Below are positions 11,568 through 22,451 of a DNA stretch of 64,000 nt, in pieces. Position numbers and translations under genes: made by a program. Below the pieces are notes generated by a model. That model made no database searches, was not told the origin of the DNA, and saw only the letters and a program-made list of their open reading frames with translations. Source of the DNA: Arcuatula senhousia (taxonomy: Eukaryota > Mollusca > Bivalvia > Mytilida > Mytilidae); the NCBI GenBank assembly GCA_963971305.1, contig OZ020308.1:32455275-32519274 (forward strand). The letters run 5' to 3'. Every line of letters begins with the position of its first letter. The stretch's first letter is position 1.

Positions 11568-11700
11568 CGCGTGACGGATTGGTAAATTGCATCATGGGAT
11601 GCATTTGACGGATAGGCTCGGACGGATTGGTGACTGATAGATGACGGATCGGTGAATGATTGAGACCGGATCGATGACTGGATGACGCGTGACGGATCGC
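11568..11700. repeat. Short interspersed GACGGAT repeat
   Basis: Irregular repeats of TGACGGAT(C/T)GGTGA occur, and both ends carry GACGCGTGACGGAT. The minus-strand frame crossing this block has biased composition and no family likeness. Confidence 0.6.
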
Positions 11701-11724
11701 AAAAACTGTTGCATTGATCGGTTC

Positions 11725-12038
11725 AGCTACAATAATGTAGAGCTCTCCTTTCGGCTTTGTCATCTCATAGCTCCCTTGATCCTGAACTTTACAATGAAGT
11801 TCAGGATCAGAATATTGTAAATGTGGGTTTTCTAACAAATTAATAGTTACCTTTGACTTTTAACCGACATTTTTATTGACACAATATTTTTCAGGGTGTT
11901 ATTGGTATATTCAAACCATCTTGAAGCTTTGTACGAGTTGGAGAAAGAAATTCGATTTGCTCCATTACGAGTAATGGAACCGTCCGCATTGTAGCTCCGC
12001 CCAATCAAAGATGACAAAGGAGCTATATCATTGTAGCT
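11725..12038. repeat. Inverted-repeat pair, possible short MITE
   Basis: The left arm AGCTACAATAATGTAGAGCT continuing to TTTGTCATCT (11725-11764) is mirrored at 12009-12038 by AGATGACAAAGGAGCTATAT and ATTGTAGCT. Inside, at 11779-11809, is a perfect 12-bp hairpin, GATCCTGAACTT and its complement, around a 7-nt loop. No target duplication was resolved. Confidence 0.5.
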
Positions 12039-12200
12039 AGAACCTCATGCATGTGGTCGGGCCATGAAAATTGTATCTGCAACATATCTCATTGTTTTTC
12101 ACTTTACTTTAGTGGCCCTTACATTTGACCTTGAAAATTGGGGTTGTGGAGTAATGTTGTTCCATATATATCATAAGAATGTAGAGTTTAGTGTGTGAAC

Positions 12201-12898
12201 GAATGTAGGAAAAAAAGTCACAGGAAAAAAAGTCACGGAAGAAAAGTCACGGAAGAAAAGTCACAGGAAATAAGGTCACAAGAAAAAAAGTCACAGGAAA
12301 TAAAGTCACAATGTATACATATAATATTTGAATGATTAAACAAAAAATATAATAAAATTATGTACTTTTAAACTGTATATTTCTAATATTTATAAATGAT
12401 ATAGTCATAGATATGATAATAATAAAAAAATGTATATTAATAATACATGGAAATTGAAAATAACAAGAATACAAAAGTCACCAGCAAACAATTTAGAATT
12501 TTCTGTTTAACTTTTTTAAAAAGCGAAAGTAAGCAAGACTTAATACAAAACTACATAGATAAAAATGTTTTAATATAAATACATAGAAATGAGTAAGTAA
12601 AATTACTGGTAATTTTTATTATGGTCATTAACATCAAATGAGTTATTATTCATATCTTACACTTTTTCCGTGATTTTTTTTAATTAAAAAAATGAAATAA
12701 CAACAACAAAAAAGAAGATAAAGAATAGTTAAAACTTAAAAATAATAACACTTAATTCAATAGGGACTTTAAAATATATTGTGACTTTATTTCCTGTGAC
12801 TTTTTTTCTTGTGACCTTTTTTCCTGTGACTTTTTTTCCTATCAAAACTGACCTTTTTTCCTGTGACTTTTTTTCCTGTGACTTTCTTTCCGATTACC
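12201..12898. mobile_element. Foldback element with AAAGTCAC-repeat arms and 8-bp target duplication
   Basis: The left arm (12201-12315) is a run of about 17-bp units, AGGAAAAAAAGTCAC and variants. The right arm (12779-12898) is the same run inverted, CCTGTGACTTTTTTTCC. The centre is AT-rich and noncoding. The direct repeat GTGTGAAC lies immediately outside both arms (12193-12200 and 12899-12906), consistent with an 8-bp target duplication as made by hAT or Mutator-type transposases. No ORF. Confidence 0.75.
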
Positions 12899-12906
12899 GT
12901 GTGAAC

Positions 12907-13831
12907 AAGGATATATTAGTCAAATATTTCGAAACGGTCATCTTGTCTGCATTTTAGAATTGTATTTAATGTCACATTTTCTGTCCATCGTACTCTTGCA
13001 GTCTGTTGAATTTGCAATTTAGCCATCATTGTACTATAAAGACATGTTTGAACAAGTGGTTTATCATGCAATTTATTAAATCAATAATGTGAACATTTAT
13101 ATTACCCCAATGTCCATTTGTAAGAGGGTATCCATGTCCATGATTTCTTCCTCACCAATATCGTTAACTAATTTCAAATGGCTGGCTAGGCTGTTTGAGA
13201 AATAATCAAAAGAATGAGCATGTAAATCTATTAAAATAATAAGAAGTTTGAATCAATTAATCTGAATTTTGACTTTAAGTGTATATTTAATCTATTGCAT
13301 GACTTAAATGCATGTATTCCTATGTCAGTGGTAGTAAATGGGTTTGTCCATCGAATTGTACACATCACATTGAATCTGTATATATCAGAAACAAAATCAG
13401 TATGAAATGTTGTTAGATTGGATTAATATTATACCAGATCATTTATACAGGTGATCTTGAATCATTTCTGTAGGTGAAATAGAAAGAAAACCTGTCCAGT
13501 TATTTTTTACCACTTGTACAAGTGAATTTATCATGTTTATACAGTTTTTTTTGTAGAAATCAATAAGTTTTCAATTCATGTCATTCGCAAGGCCAACAAA
13601 AGGATCCAATGGTGTAATGTGAAAATTGAATGTCAGTTTCACCTAGTAACGTAGACAAATTCGTAAACAATTGGCAGACAGGGAAAATCTTATAAATTTG
13701 ACTTTTATATAATAATTTCTTCTATTCTATTGTTGGTATTGTTGACTATTTGACATAAAAATGAAACAAGTATTCAAGAACAACGGTGATACTAAATAAG
13801 AATAGATCAAGAAAAAATACTGGATAAAGAG
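12907..13831. other. Noncoding, no gene seen
   Basis: AT-rich unique-looking sequence upstream of an Ig-like exon. No clear promoter, exon or repeat. Confidence 0.4.
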
Positions 13832-14119
13832 ATGGATGACCAAACAAAAACACCTCGTCATATTTTTCCAAAGAACAAAGTAATTGGCGGGTTGATAGTA
13901 CATCAGCCCACAGAATTGTGGGGATATGACAATGAAGACAAACTATTAATAGGTGTAATCAGTAGTTGCCATGGCGAAGATTGCAAATGCACATGGTATA
14001 GGAATGGAGAATTGTGTAATGTTGGTTAATATTCTTGCTACATGGTTGTGAATGAACGTGGCATATACAATGTCAAGGTTGAATTTAATGCCTTTTTGAT
14101 ATTTCTGAAAATAGAGTGA
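13832..14119 (+). pseudogene. Ig-like exon remnant with an in-frame stop
   Basis: ATG at 13832 opens a frame of 65 codons with CKCTWYRNGEL, then a TAA at 14027-14029. The same frame continues to a TGA at 14117-14119 with YSCYMVVNERGIYNVKVE. Cys-x-Trp followed by Tyr-x-Cys and a G-x-Y-x-V strand is the usual layout of an immunoglobulin-fold domain, split here by a single nonsense codon. The stop may be real decay or an error. No signal peptide or membrane segment is visible and no neighbouring exon was found. The product is unrecognised. Confidence 0.4.
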
Positions 14120-14660
14120 GTTTAAGAAAAAAGGGGCAAAAATGGGTATATTGACAAAACGTCTGTAGAATGTTTAATTTTCATCTGATTTTGATCATTC
14201 TTTTTTTTATTGTATTTCTCAATAAATTCTGTCAGAAAAATGTAACAACAGTTTTGATGTATCTTGTACCGTTACATTGCTATAAGGGGTAAAAAAAGGG
14301 GTCACTTCCATCGACCTTTTTATTTGTGGTCCGATTTTCAAAATCTTGTTTTCATTGGAATCCTTGTAAAAATCCCTGACAGCCTTTTTCAATCAGATAT
14401 GCAGTATATCATACCGTTTTCGTGAATTTAGGGGTCAAAGGGACAAAAAAAAACGACAATTATAAGAGTTTGTCTTGGCAAATGGTTTTATTGAAAAAAA
14501 TAATTGTAGTGGGCTGACCAATATTATTGTTATTCATTCTTTTTAAATGATGTTTTAATCACTAGAGAAAGTTTCCTCATGTATTGTCCCTACCATTTCA
14601 AAGAAATGCGACCAAAAGGGGAAACTGGATGTAAAGACAAATCTCTGTATAACGTTATCT
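14120..14660. mobile_element. Family H2 core remnant
   Basis: Text such as GGGGTCAAAGG and GGTCCGATTTTCAAAATC matches the core of the H2 elements at 17.9-18.7 kb. Neither H2 terminus is present. The hammerhead array begins at its right edge. Confidence 0.55.
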
Positions 14661-14972
14661 TTAATTTATTGTCTGGAACTTTGTTGTCATTTTTTTTTTC
14701 GAACACACGTGAAGGTTAGCACTGCTGGTGGAGTTTAAATTCCCCGAGGTTAGCCCGCTCCGGCACCAACACTTTTGAGTTGGAGAATACATCAAAGCTT
14801 TAAATTATCCGTCTAAATTTCAAAATTGTCTAAACCCTAAGGTTCTTCCTACCCCAGACATAGGTTGAATATCTTAGTAATAATTTGGTTCCCCAGTTTG
14901 GTATTTTTGGTTATACTGTTCTATGCTCTTCATATTCATACAGTGTTTGGCATTTTCAATATTTTTGGTAGA

Positions 14973-15016
14973 GCGCCTCTGATGAGTCTTGAATAGACGA
15001 AACGCGCGTCAGGCGT
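14973..15016 (+). ncRNA. Hammerhead ribozyme, type I, copy 1
   Basis: Stem I GCGCCT / AGGCGT, core CTGATGA at 14979-14985, stem II GTCT / AGAC with loop TGAAT, core GAAA at 14999-15002, very short stem III inside ACGCGCGT, then the cleavage triplet GTC ending at 15010. Every invariant core base is present. Confidence 0.92.
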
Positions 15017-15331
15017 AGCATAATTTATTGTCTGGAACTTTGTTGTCATTTTTTTTTTCGAACACACGTGAAGGTTAGCACTGCTGGTGGAGTTTAAATT
15101 CCCCGAGGTTAGCCCGCTCCGGCACCAACACTTTTGAGTTGGAGAATACATCAAAGCTTTAAATTATCCGTCTAAATTTCAAAATTGTCTAAACCCTAAG
15201 GTTCTTCCTACCCCAGACATAGGTTGAATATCTTAGTAATAATTTGGTTCCCCAGTTTGGTATTTTTGGTTATACTGTTCTATGCTCTTCATATTCATAC
15301 AGTGTTTGGCATTTTCAATATTTTTGGTAGA

Positions 15332-15375
15332 GCGCCTCTGATGAGTCTTGAATAGACGAAACGCGCGTCAGGCGT
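15332..15375 (+). ncRNA. Hammerhead ribozyme, type I, copy 2
   Basis: Same sequence as copy 1, exactly 359 bp downstream. Predicted cleavage after 15369. Confidence 0.92.
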
Positions 15376-15690
15376 AGCATAATTTATTGTCTGGAACTTT
15401 GTTGTCATTTTTTTTTTCGAACACACGTGAAGGTTAGCACTGCTGGTGGAGTTTAAATTCCCCGAGGTTAGCCCGCTCCGGCACCAACACTTTTGAGTTG
15501 GAGAATACATCAAAGCTTTAAATTATCCGTCTAAATTTCAAAATTGTCTAAACCCTAAGGTTCTTCCTACCCCAGACATAGGTTGAATATCTTAGTAATA
15601 ATTTGGTTCCCCAGTTTGGTATTTTTGGTTATACTGTTCTATGCTCTTCATATTCATACAGTGTTTGGCATTTTCAATATTTTTGGTAGA

Positions 15691-15734
15691 GCGCCTCTGA
15701 TGAGTCTTGAATAGACGAAACGCGCGTCAGGCGT
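15691..15734 (+). ncRNA. Hammerhead ribozyme, type I, copy 3
   Basis: Same sequence 718 bp after copy 1. Predicted cleavage after 15728. Just past stem I the sequence is GCAAAATTT rather than GCATAATTT. Confidence 0.92.
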
Positions 15735-16045
15735 AGCAAAATTTATTGTCTGGAACTTTGTTGTCATTTTTTTTTTCATACAATTTGTCAGATTTTTATA
15801 CGGCCGCAAAATTTTTGCGATCGTATAATGTTATGGCGATGTCGTCGTCGTTGTCGTCGTCGTCGTCGTCGTCTGTGGACACTTAGGTTTCCGTGCGATT
15901 ACTTGAGTAAATATTGACCGAATGTTATGACATTTTGATATGATGTTTGTTTCCACTTAAGGAAGGTTGGTATTGTATTTGGGGGTTGTGGCCCCTATCA
16001 TTTTAGAAAAAAGGGCTAAAACGGATGTATCGACAAAACTGTTGT

Positions 16046-16885
16046 CAGTGTTCCAGCCAGGATTTGAAAAGGGCAGGGATGAATTTTAAAAAAGGGCACA
16101 TTCCTGCGTTGACTTCATCTTTCAAAAAGGCATATAAATGTAGCTAATAACAAACAAATACAGCATACATTCTTTTTAACAAAAAAAACATGCATTTTTA
16201 GGCTTAAGGGGAGCCTCTTGTTTCTTTAACAAGACTTTAGGCTTTTCATTACATTCATACATTCTATCAGTGCTAAAAAGCTTGAATGTCAGCCCAAGAA
16301 AAAATTAAGAAATCCCATTTGATTTTTATTGAATTTGCTAGTAAAATCCGGAGATTTAGTACCATTCCGGTCAGAGTTCGTGTTTAGTTTACAACTTCCG
16401 TTTCCTGTCATTATTTGTAAACAAATAAATATGATGGAGCATTTCACAAATCCATCAACATCGTTTCTATTTTTCAATAAAAGCGCACATTTAATGTTGT
16501 TTTTAATAGAAAACATCCAGATGGGTTCAGATTCTGATTTGTGCACAATTATCATTACCGAGGCAAAGAAATTTACTGGGCAATCGGACAACTTACCTGT
16601 AATTGAAATTGACTAATCAAAATAGATACCTTAATTAATTGACTAGAGAACACATGTTTATTTAATTTGTTTATTGGCTTGGGGTTGTAAATATGCCATT
16701 CAATTATCCCAAATGGCTTCATTCTCAATACACAAACTATGTATGATTGACTGAAAAAGGCAAATGTACGATCAAAAAGGGCAGGGCGGAGATGACAACC
16801 GGCAGGTATCCTGAAAAGGGCAATCGGGCGGAGGCAAAGGCAGGCAGGCGGACCGCCCTTTGAAAACAGCCTAGCTGGAACACTG
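16046..16885. mobile_element. 840-bp MITE with CAGTGTTCCAGC inverted ends
   Basis: It begins CAGTGTTCCAGCCAGG and ends CCTAGCTGGAACACTG, a near-perfect 16-bp inverted repeat, with GTTGT on both sides (16041-16045 and 16886-16890). Related H2 copies contain the uninterrupted text CTGTTGTAGAATG, the empty site. Two overlapping short frames inside (95 and 100 codons) have no recognisable domain. Confidence 0.75.
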
Positions 16886-17049
16886 GTTGTAGAATGATTA
16901 TTATTCATTCGATTTTGATACTTCTTTTTTTATTGAATTCATCATTAAATTCTGTCAACAAAATCTGTCAAAATGTGGTTTTGATATATATATCACTGTT
17001 ACATTGATACTGGGGGTCAAAAAGGGGCCACACCCCAAAAAAATGACTT

Positions 17050-17966
17050 TTTATACGACCGCAAAAAATTTGCGGACGTATTATGGTATGATGCTGTCGT
17101 CGGTGTCTGTTAACTTTTTAGTGTTTCCACAATAACTTAAGTTCCAGTTATCCGATTGCTATGAAACTTTACAATGATGTTCCTTAGCATAAAAGGATGA
17201 ATGGGATTGATTTTGGGGGTCCCCCCCATTTTTCGTTTAGAAATAAGGGGCCAAAAAAGGGCCAAAAATACTACTTTTTTGTTTGTTGTCCCAATAACTT
17301 TAGTTCTAGTTATCCGATTGCTATGAAATTTGACAGTGATGTTCCTTACCATACAAGGATGAATGATGGGATTGATTTTGGGGGTCCCCCTTTTTTTGTT
17401 TCGAAACAAATGGCCCAAAAGGGGCAAAAAATTCCAATTTTTTACTTGTTTCCACCATAACTTTGGTTCTAGTTGGCATATTGCTGTGAAATTTGTCAAG
17501 AATGTTTCTAACATTAAAAGAATGAACCTGATGAATTTTTGCGCACACTTTTCTCCGTTGTGTAATTAGGGGCCAAAATAAAAAACTTTTTTATTTGTGG
17601 TCCGATTTTGAAATTTTTTTTTGCATGTTTGTTCTTGTCAAATAGCGGATACAAAATTAAGAATAAATTTAAGAATAAATTTTTGAGGCTGTAATTATAA
17701 TTTAAAAAAATTCTGGTTCGATTTTTTATTTTTTCCCCAAACATTATTCTTTTTAAAAAGACATGAAAGAGTAGAATACAACATTCAAAATTTATATTTT
17801 TACCCCCTGGGTCGAAAGTCCATTAGAGAAGCATGTGTCAAAAACCTTTGTCAGTCCACCATGGGCTGCATGTATCCAGAGCAATAGACTATCCATATTA
17901 GGCCTAAAACGTACAGGGTTCAACATGTCGCGGTCGTATCATGCTGCGCTCGGCGAAGCTTTTTAT
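17050..17966 (+). mobile_element. Family H2 element nested in another H2 copy
   Basis: Starts TTTTTATACGACCGCAAA and ends GCGCTCGGCGAAGCTTTTT. It lies within a phrase that reads CTTTTTATTTGTGGTCCGA in uninterrupted copies. The core contains three rough repeats with GATTGATTTTGGGGGTCCCC. Confidence 0.75.
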
Positions 17967-18974
17967 TTATTTGTGGTCCGATTTTCAAAATCTTTTTTTC
18001 ATTGGAATCCTTGTGAAAATCCCTGCCTGCGTTTTTCAATCAGATTTGCAATATCTCTTACCCTTTTTGAGCAATTAGGGGTCAAAGGGGACAAAAATGC
18101 CATTTTTAAAAGTTTGTCAAGGTAAATATTTTTATACCAAAAATAAAGTTGTAGTGGACCAGCGAATTGTTAAGAAGTTTTAATATGATGCTTATTTTCA
18201 TTGAAGGAATGTTGGTTTGAATTTGGGGTTTGTGGCCCCAACTGTTGTTTTAGAAAAAAGGGCCAAAGGGGCTAAAACAGGTCCATTGACAAACCTGTTG
18301 TAGAATGTTCATTATTCATTCAATTTTGAAAATTCTTTTTTTGTTGAAGTGCTCATAAAATTCTGTCTACTTAATATGTCAATGATTTTGATATGTATTT
18401 CACCATTTCATTGCTACAGGGGGCTAAAGACAGGCCACGCCCATAAAATCAACTTTGTGATTCGATTTTCAAAGAAGCAGAGGTACCAATGGGGTATCCG
18501 AATGTCAAAAGTCCGAAAGGGCAGAGACTAAACCAGTAAACACAAACAAGAACGGGACAAAAACAGACAACACGTAAAACATGGAAACACAAAACCACTG
18601 AATATCAATCAACAACGCGAACTCCAGTCGAAACAAGAGTGAACTCTCCTCCTCAACTCTTCAAAATCCTTTTTACATTAGATTCCTTGTGAAAATCCCT
18701 GCCTTATTTTTAAATCAGATTTGCAATATCTTTTACCGTTTTTGAGAAATTAGGGGTCAAAGACCCAAAATGGAGTATAGAAATAATGCTTTTTGTATTA
18801 GATATGTGTCAAAAATGCATTTCTAAGTCAACCACAGGATGCATTAGTCAAAAAGCTTTGTAAGTCCACCATGGGCTTCATGTGACCAAAGCATTGGACT
18901 ATCCATATTGGGCCTACAACAGACAGGGTTCAACTTGTTGCGGTCGTATCATGCTGCGCTCGGCGTAGCTTTTT

Positions 18975-19495
18975 ATTTGTACGTGATTTTACCATGATGA
19001 GTTACAGATCAAGTTTGAGTTTCGTAATGGTCCACAAATTTTAATGGGAGTTATGGCCCTTTGAAGTTTGAAAATCCATTGCAATTTTATTTTCTACAAT
19101 TTTTTATTGTTCCTTGTAGATAATAAACTGATCAACTTTAAGTATTCATTTGTTTGACAAATTGTTACCAGTGACTGAAATATGAGGCCGGTAGGGGACT
19201 ATGTATTGTTTTGCAATACTCTCAGAATCCTTGTTAATTTTGAAAATCTTTTTTTCTTGGAATCCTTGTAAAATCCATGCCAGTTTTCCTTGAAGGTTGG
19301 AATAGACTACATAAATGTGTAAACAAAATTCAAATATGCAACTCGAAGTCCCCCAAAGAATGCATGTGTCAAAACGCTTTGTGAGTCCACATTGGGCTGC
19401 ATGTGTCCAAAATATTTAACTATACATATTGGGCCACAAATGCACAGGGTTCAACATGTTGCGATCGTATCATGCTGCGCTCGGCGTAGCTTTTT
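18975..19495 (+). mobile_element. 3' remnants of families H5 and H2
   Basis: 19188-19225 carries GGTAGGGGACT and then the palindrome GTATTG-TTTTG-CAATAC, the 3' end layout of family H5. 19370-19495 is the end of another H2 copy (GCGATCGTAT, then GCGCTCGGCGTAGCTTTTT). The H1 element begins directly in its terminal T-run. Confidence 0.6.
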
Positions 19496-20943
19496 AGCTC
19501 ACCTGGACCGAAGGTCCATGTGAGCTATTGCCATCACTTGGCGTCCGTCGTCGTTAAAAATTTTCAAACGTTAACTCCTCTAACACCATAAGTCCAATGG
19601 CTTTTAAATTTGGCACAGTTGTTAATTAGCATAGGTAGTATAAAACTAGCGTGGGGATTTTTGATTTGTTGAAAATCATTGCCGCCATGGCTAAAAATAG
19701 AACATAGGGGTAAATTGCATTTTTTTGCAAATAACTCGAAAACGGTTACAGATATCAAAATTCTGGCATAGGATAAAAGTGATCAGCACCTCAAGATCTA
19801 CCTGCTCAGAAATTTTCAAGAAGATCCAACAACCGATGTAGGAGTTTTTGCCCTTTTTCTGGATTTTTTTCAAAATTTTGCAGTTATTTAGCCCTATATC
19901 TTGAAAACTATACAAGATATTTCAAAAATTCAAATTGCATATGATTAAGCACATCAAGATCTACAATTCATGTAATCAGGTCAAAGCTGTAGAACCATTT
20001 CAAAGATTAACTTGTCTGACACCATACATCCAACTTCAACCAAACTTGGCACAGTTGTTAAATAGCATAAATGCTACAAGTATATCGTTCAGATTTTTGA
20101 TTCGTCAAAAAATATGGCCTCCATGGCTTAAAGTAGAACATAGGGGTCAAATTACAGTTTTTTTTGCAAATAACTAAAAAACGGTACCAGATATCAAAAT
20201 TCTGATGGGAGACAAAAGTGATTAGCATCTCAAGATCTACCTGCTCTGAAATTTTCAAGAAGATCCAACAAACGACATAGGAGTTATTGCCCTTTTTTCT
20301 GGATTTTACAAAATTTTGCACTTATTTAGCCCTATATCTTGAAAACTATACAAGATATTTCAAAAATTCAAATTGCATATGATTAAGCACATCAAGATCT
20401 ACAATTCATGTAATTAGGTCAAAGCTGTAGAACAATTTCTTTTAGGAGTTATGGCCCTGAAAGCGTCAATATTTACCATTGTTCATTACTTTTCCCCCGA
20501 CTTGTCTGAAACGGTAAGACCAACTGCATCTTAACATGGCACACTGTTTGATAGCTTATATGCTACAACTCTATCGTTCAGATTTTTGATTCGTAATAAA
20601 ACATGGCCACCATGGCTAAAAATAGAACATAGGGACAGATTTCATTTTTTTTGCTAGTAACTCAAAACTGGTTTCAGATATTAAAATTGTGCAAGAATCA
20701 AAAGTGATCAGCATATTAAGATCTACCTGTCCTGAAATTCGGTAAAGATCTGACTGCTGATGTGGGAGTTATTGTTCTTTTTCCTAATTTTTGCCAAATT
20801 TGCACTTATTAAGCCCAATATCTTGAAAACTAACCAAGATATTTCATAAATTTGAATCGCATATGGTTAATCACAATAATATCTACAAATATATGTATCT
20901 GTGTAGTTCAGGTGAGCGATTCAGGCTCTTGGGAGCCTCTTGT
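19496..20943 (+). mobile_element. Helentron-like element, family H1, complete
   Basis: The 5' end is a 31-nt hairpin (AGCTCACCTGGACC, loop GAA, GGTCCATGTGAGCT) at 19496-19526. About 20909 carries the mirrored CAGGTGAGC, followed by the palindrome AGGCTCTTGGGAGCCT (20923-20938). The core has three imperfect repeats of about 450-480 bp with shared phrases such as AAGATCTACCTGCTC. No ORF. Subterminal inverted repeats, tandem core, 3' palindrome and T-rich insertion site fit Helentron-associated elements (the pearl/CvA type of bivalves). That class assignment is inference. Confidence 0.75.
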
Positions 20944-20981
20944 TATTTATTTAGATAGGGCTACATGTACACCACCCACTA

Positions 20982-21490
20982 ACCCGTGCGGGTTCCGGGT
21001 GGCGAATAGGCCAGCAGCAGCGCTAAGCTTGTCGGTAAAAGTCCACTAAAGAGCGCTCGGAAACCTGACATCGGGTCAGGCCGCTTTGCCCTCAAAGCGA
21101 CTGGGATGTATGCCCCAGGTGGTTGAATAGGGCAGCCCTGACATCGAGAGATGCGGGGTCGTCAGGCGATAATGCGGAAAACTTGACCGCAAACCATAGT
21201 GGTGCACCGTGTTGGGAAAAATGTCACGTTCCTCGCACGTTAAAGAACCCTGCTGCAGGTCTCGGTAAGAGTAGGACCCGTAGGATCCCTATGCAGGAGG
21301 CTAAATTTCCCGTCCCTACCCATCACTCCTTTTTCCAGTGGCAGTCCAACACTCCTACCCGATTGGCCTTGTGTCCCCATTCACTCTACTTCATCATCAT
21401 TTTTGTCCATTGTATCACCACTTTCATGTTCATCTCCCGGATATAGCCGAAATCGTGCTGCTTTGGAGTAAAGCAATAACTAACTAACTA
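20982..21490 (+). mobile_element. SINE subfamily 2, (CTAA)n-tailed, 13-bp target duplication
   Basis: The head ACCCGTGCGGGTTCCGGGT resembles the LINE 5' end. The tail TTGGAGTAAAGCAATAACTA ends in CTAA repeats. ACACCACCCACTA flanks it at 20969-20981 and 21491-21503. The 3' end (ATATAGCCGAAATCGTGC, then AAGCAATAACTAAC) resembles the LINE 3' end (ATTATGGCTGAAATATCG, then AAGCAAACAACAATC). Confidence 0.9.
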
Positions 21491-21555
21491 ACACCACCCA
21501 CTAGAAATTATTATTGACAAGATTGGGTGGAGCTTAAACTTCTCAGTCTTTTAGG

Positions 21556-22038
21556 TTCCGTGCGGGGCCCGGGTGGCGAATAGGCCCGCAGCAGAGCCTA
21601 GCTTGTCGTAAGAGGCGACTAAGGGTCCTGGGATTCTGATGTCGGGTCAGTGCTCAGCCCACAGAGCGACCAAGTGTGTACCCTAAGTGGCTGAATAGGG
21701 TAGCCCTCGTCCGCGGGGGTTGTCAGGTCTATAATACGGAAACCCTGACCGCCGACCATAGTGGGCCAACGTGTGTGGAGAATGCCACGCTTCATGCACG
21801 TTAAAGACCCCTTTGAGGACCGCCCAGTAGTGCACCACATAGGCTAAATTTTCCGCCCCTACCCACCTCTCCCCTTTTTCCTGTGGTTCTTCAAAATTTA
21901 CCGGTCCTTTGTTTACCACCCCATATTTCATTTATCATCATCATCATTTCATGTTCATTTTATCATCCTTTTCATGTTCATCGCCTGTAAATAACTTTAA
22001 TAGCGTTGCACGGGCGTAAAACAAAAACTCACTCTCTC
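21556..22038 (+). mobile_element. SINE, (ACTC)n subfamily, at left edge of the segmental duplication
   Basis: Full-length head TTCCGTGCGGGGCCCGGG and tail AACAAAAACTCACTCTCTCG. The same tail variant ends the copies at 26405 and 31099, so this SINE is part of the duplicated unit. Confidence 0.85.
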
Positions 22039-22451
22039 GTTTTTCTCCTTCATATGGTTTTTGCTTCTTTTTTCCCTTTCCTTTGCCTCTCCCCTTGCCC
22101 TCACTTTTCATCTTTCTATTTACTCTTTGATGTTTGAACCTCTTTGGGAAAAAAATTCAGACATGATCTGTTATTATAAGCACTGAAGTTTTAAACAGTG
22201 TACATTCTATTGTGGTTTACCGGGTAATTTTCTTTAGTTGTTCTGAATGGTTCTTAGCATGTTTTAATTGATATATGGACCAGGGCTGCCAACTCTTGAA
22301 ATTTTGAAATCTGGTTTTTTATTAAGTACTATTCCATATAAGGATCAGGCAGGGGGTGGCACATTGATAATTTCCAATTTTAGATTTTGGGATACAGATG
22401 CATTCATTTGACCATAAAAACAAACCCAAGGCAGTTTTTTTTACATTTTAA

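Larger units (their letters stand above)
14661..15778 (+). mobile_element. Retrozyme: tandem array of 359-bp units with hammerhead ribozymes
   Basis: Three essentially identical units of 359 bp lie head to tail (starts near 14661, 15020 and 15379), followed by a partial fourth of about 40 bp ending in a T-run. Each unit ends with a hammerhead motif, and no protein is encoded: the repeated 72-codon minus-strand frame merely copies itself with the unit. Predicted self-cleavage gives two full 359-nt monomers (15011-15369 and 15370-15728), the expected precursors of small circular RNAs. Size, tandem layout and a type I hammerhead with minimal stem III match animal retrozymes known from bivalves. 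Mobility would depend on an outside reverse transcriptase. No target duplication was found. Confidence 0.88.
15797..18974 (+). mobile_element. Helentron-like element, family H2, interrupted by insertions
   Basis: It starts after a T-run with ATACGGCCGCAAAATTTTTG, a degenerate hairpin, then a GTCGTCGTC microsatellite. It ends with TTGCGGTCGTAT followed by the palindrome GCTGCGCTCGGCGTAGC and TTTTT. Inside are a CAGTG-terminated element (16046-16885), another H2 copy (17050-17966) and a roughly 175-bp foreign block (18476-18650) resembling sequence near 43080-43210. No coding capacity. Assignment of the outer ends to one copy is inferred from continuity of the core text. Confidence 0.6.

Noticed and set aside
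11554..11838. 94-codon minus-strand frame
   Set aside because: Half of it is the GACGGAT short repeat and the rest crosses an inverted-repeat arm. Possible exon, but unsupported.
14936..15513. Identical 72-codon minus-strand frames in the 359-bp units
   Set aside because: Explained by identity of the tandem noncoding retrozyme units; no domain, and opposite to the ribozyme strand.
16289..16908. Frames of 95-111 codons on both strands
   Set aside because: Inside or overlapping the CAGTG-ended MITE, antisense to each other, no domain pattern.
17137..17744. Several overlapping minus- and plus-strand frames with repeated words
   Set aside because: Translated core repeats of an H2 element.
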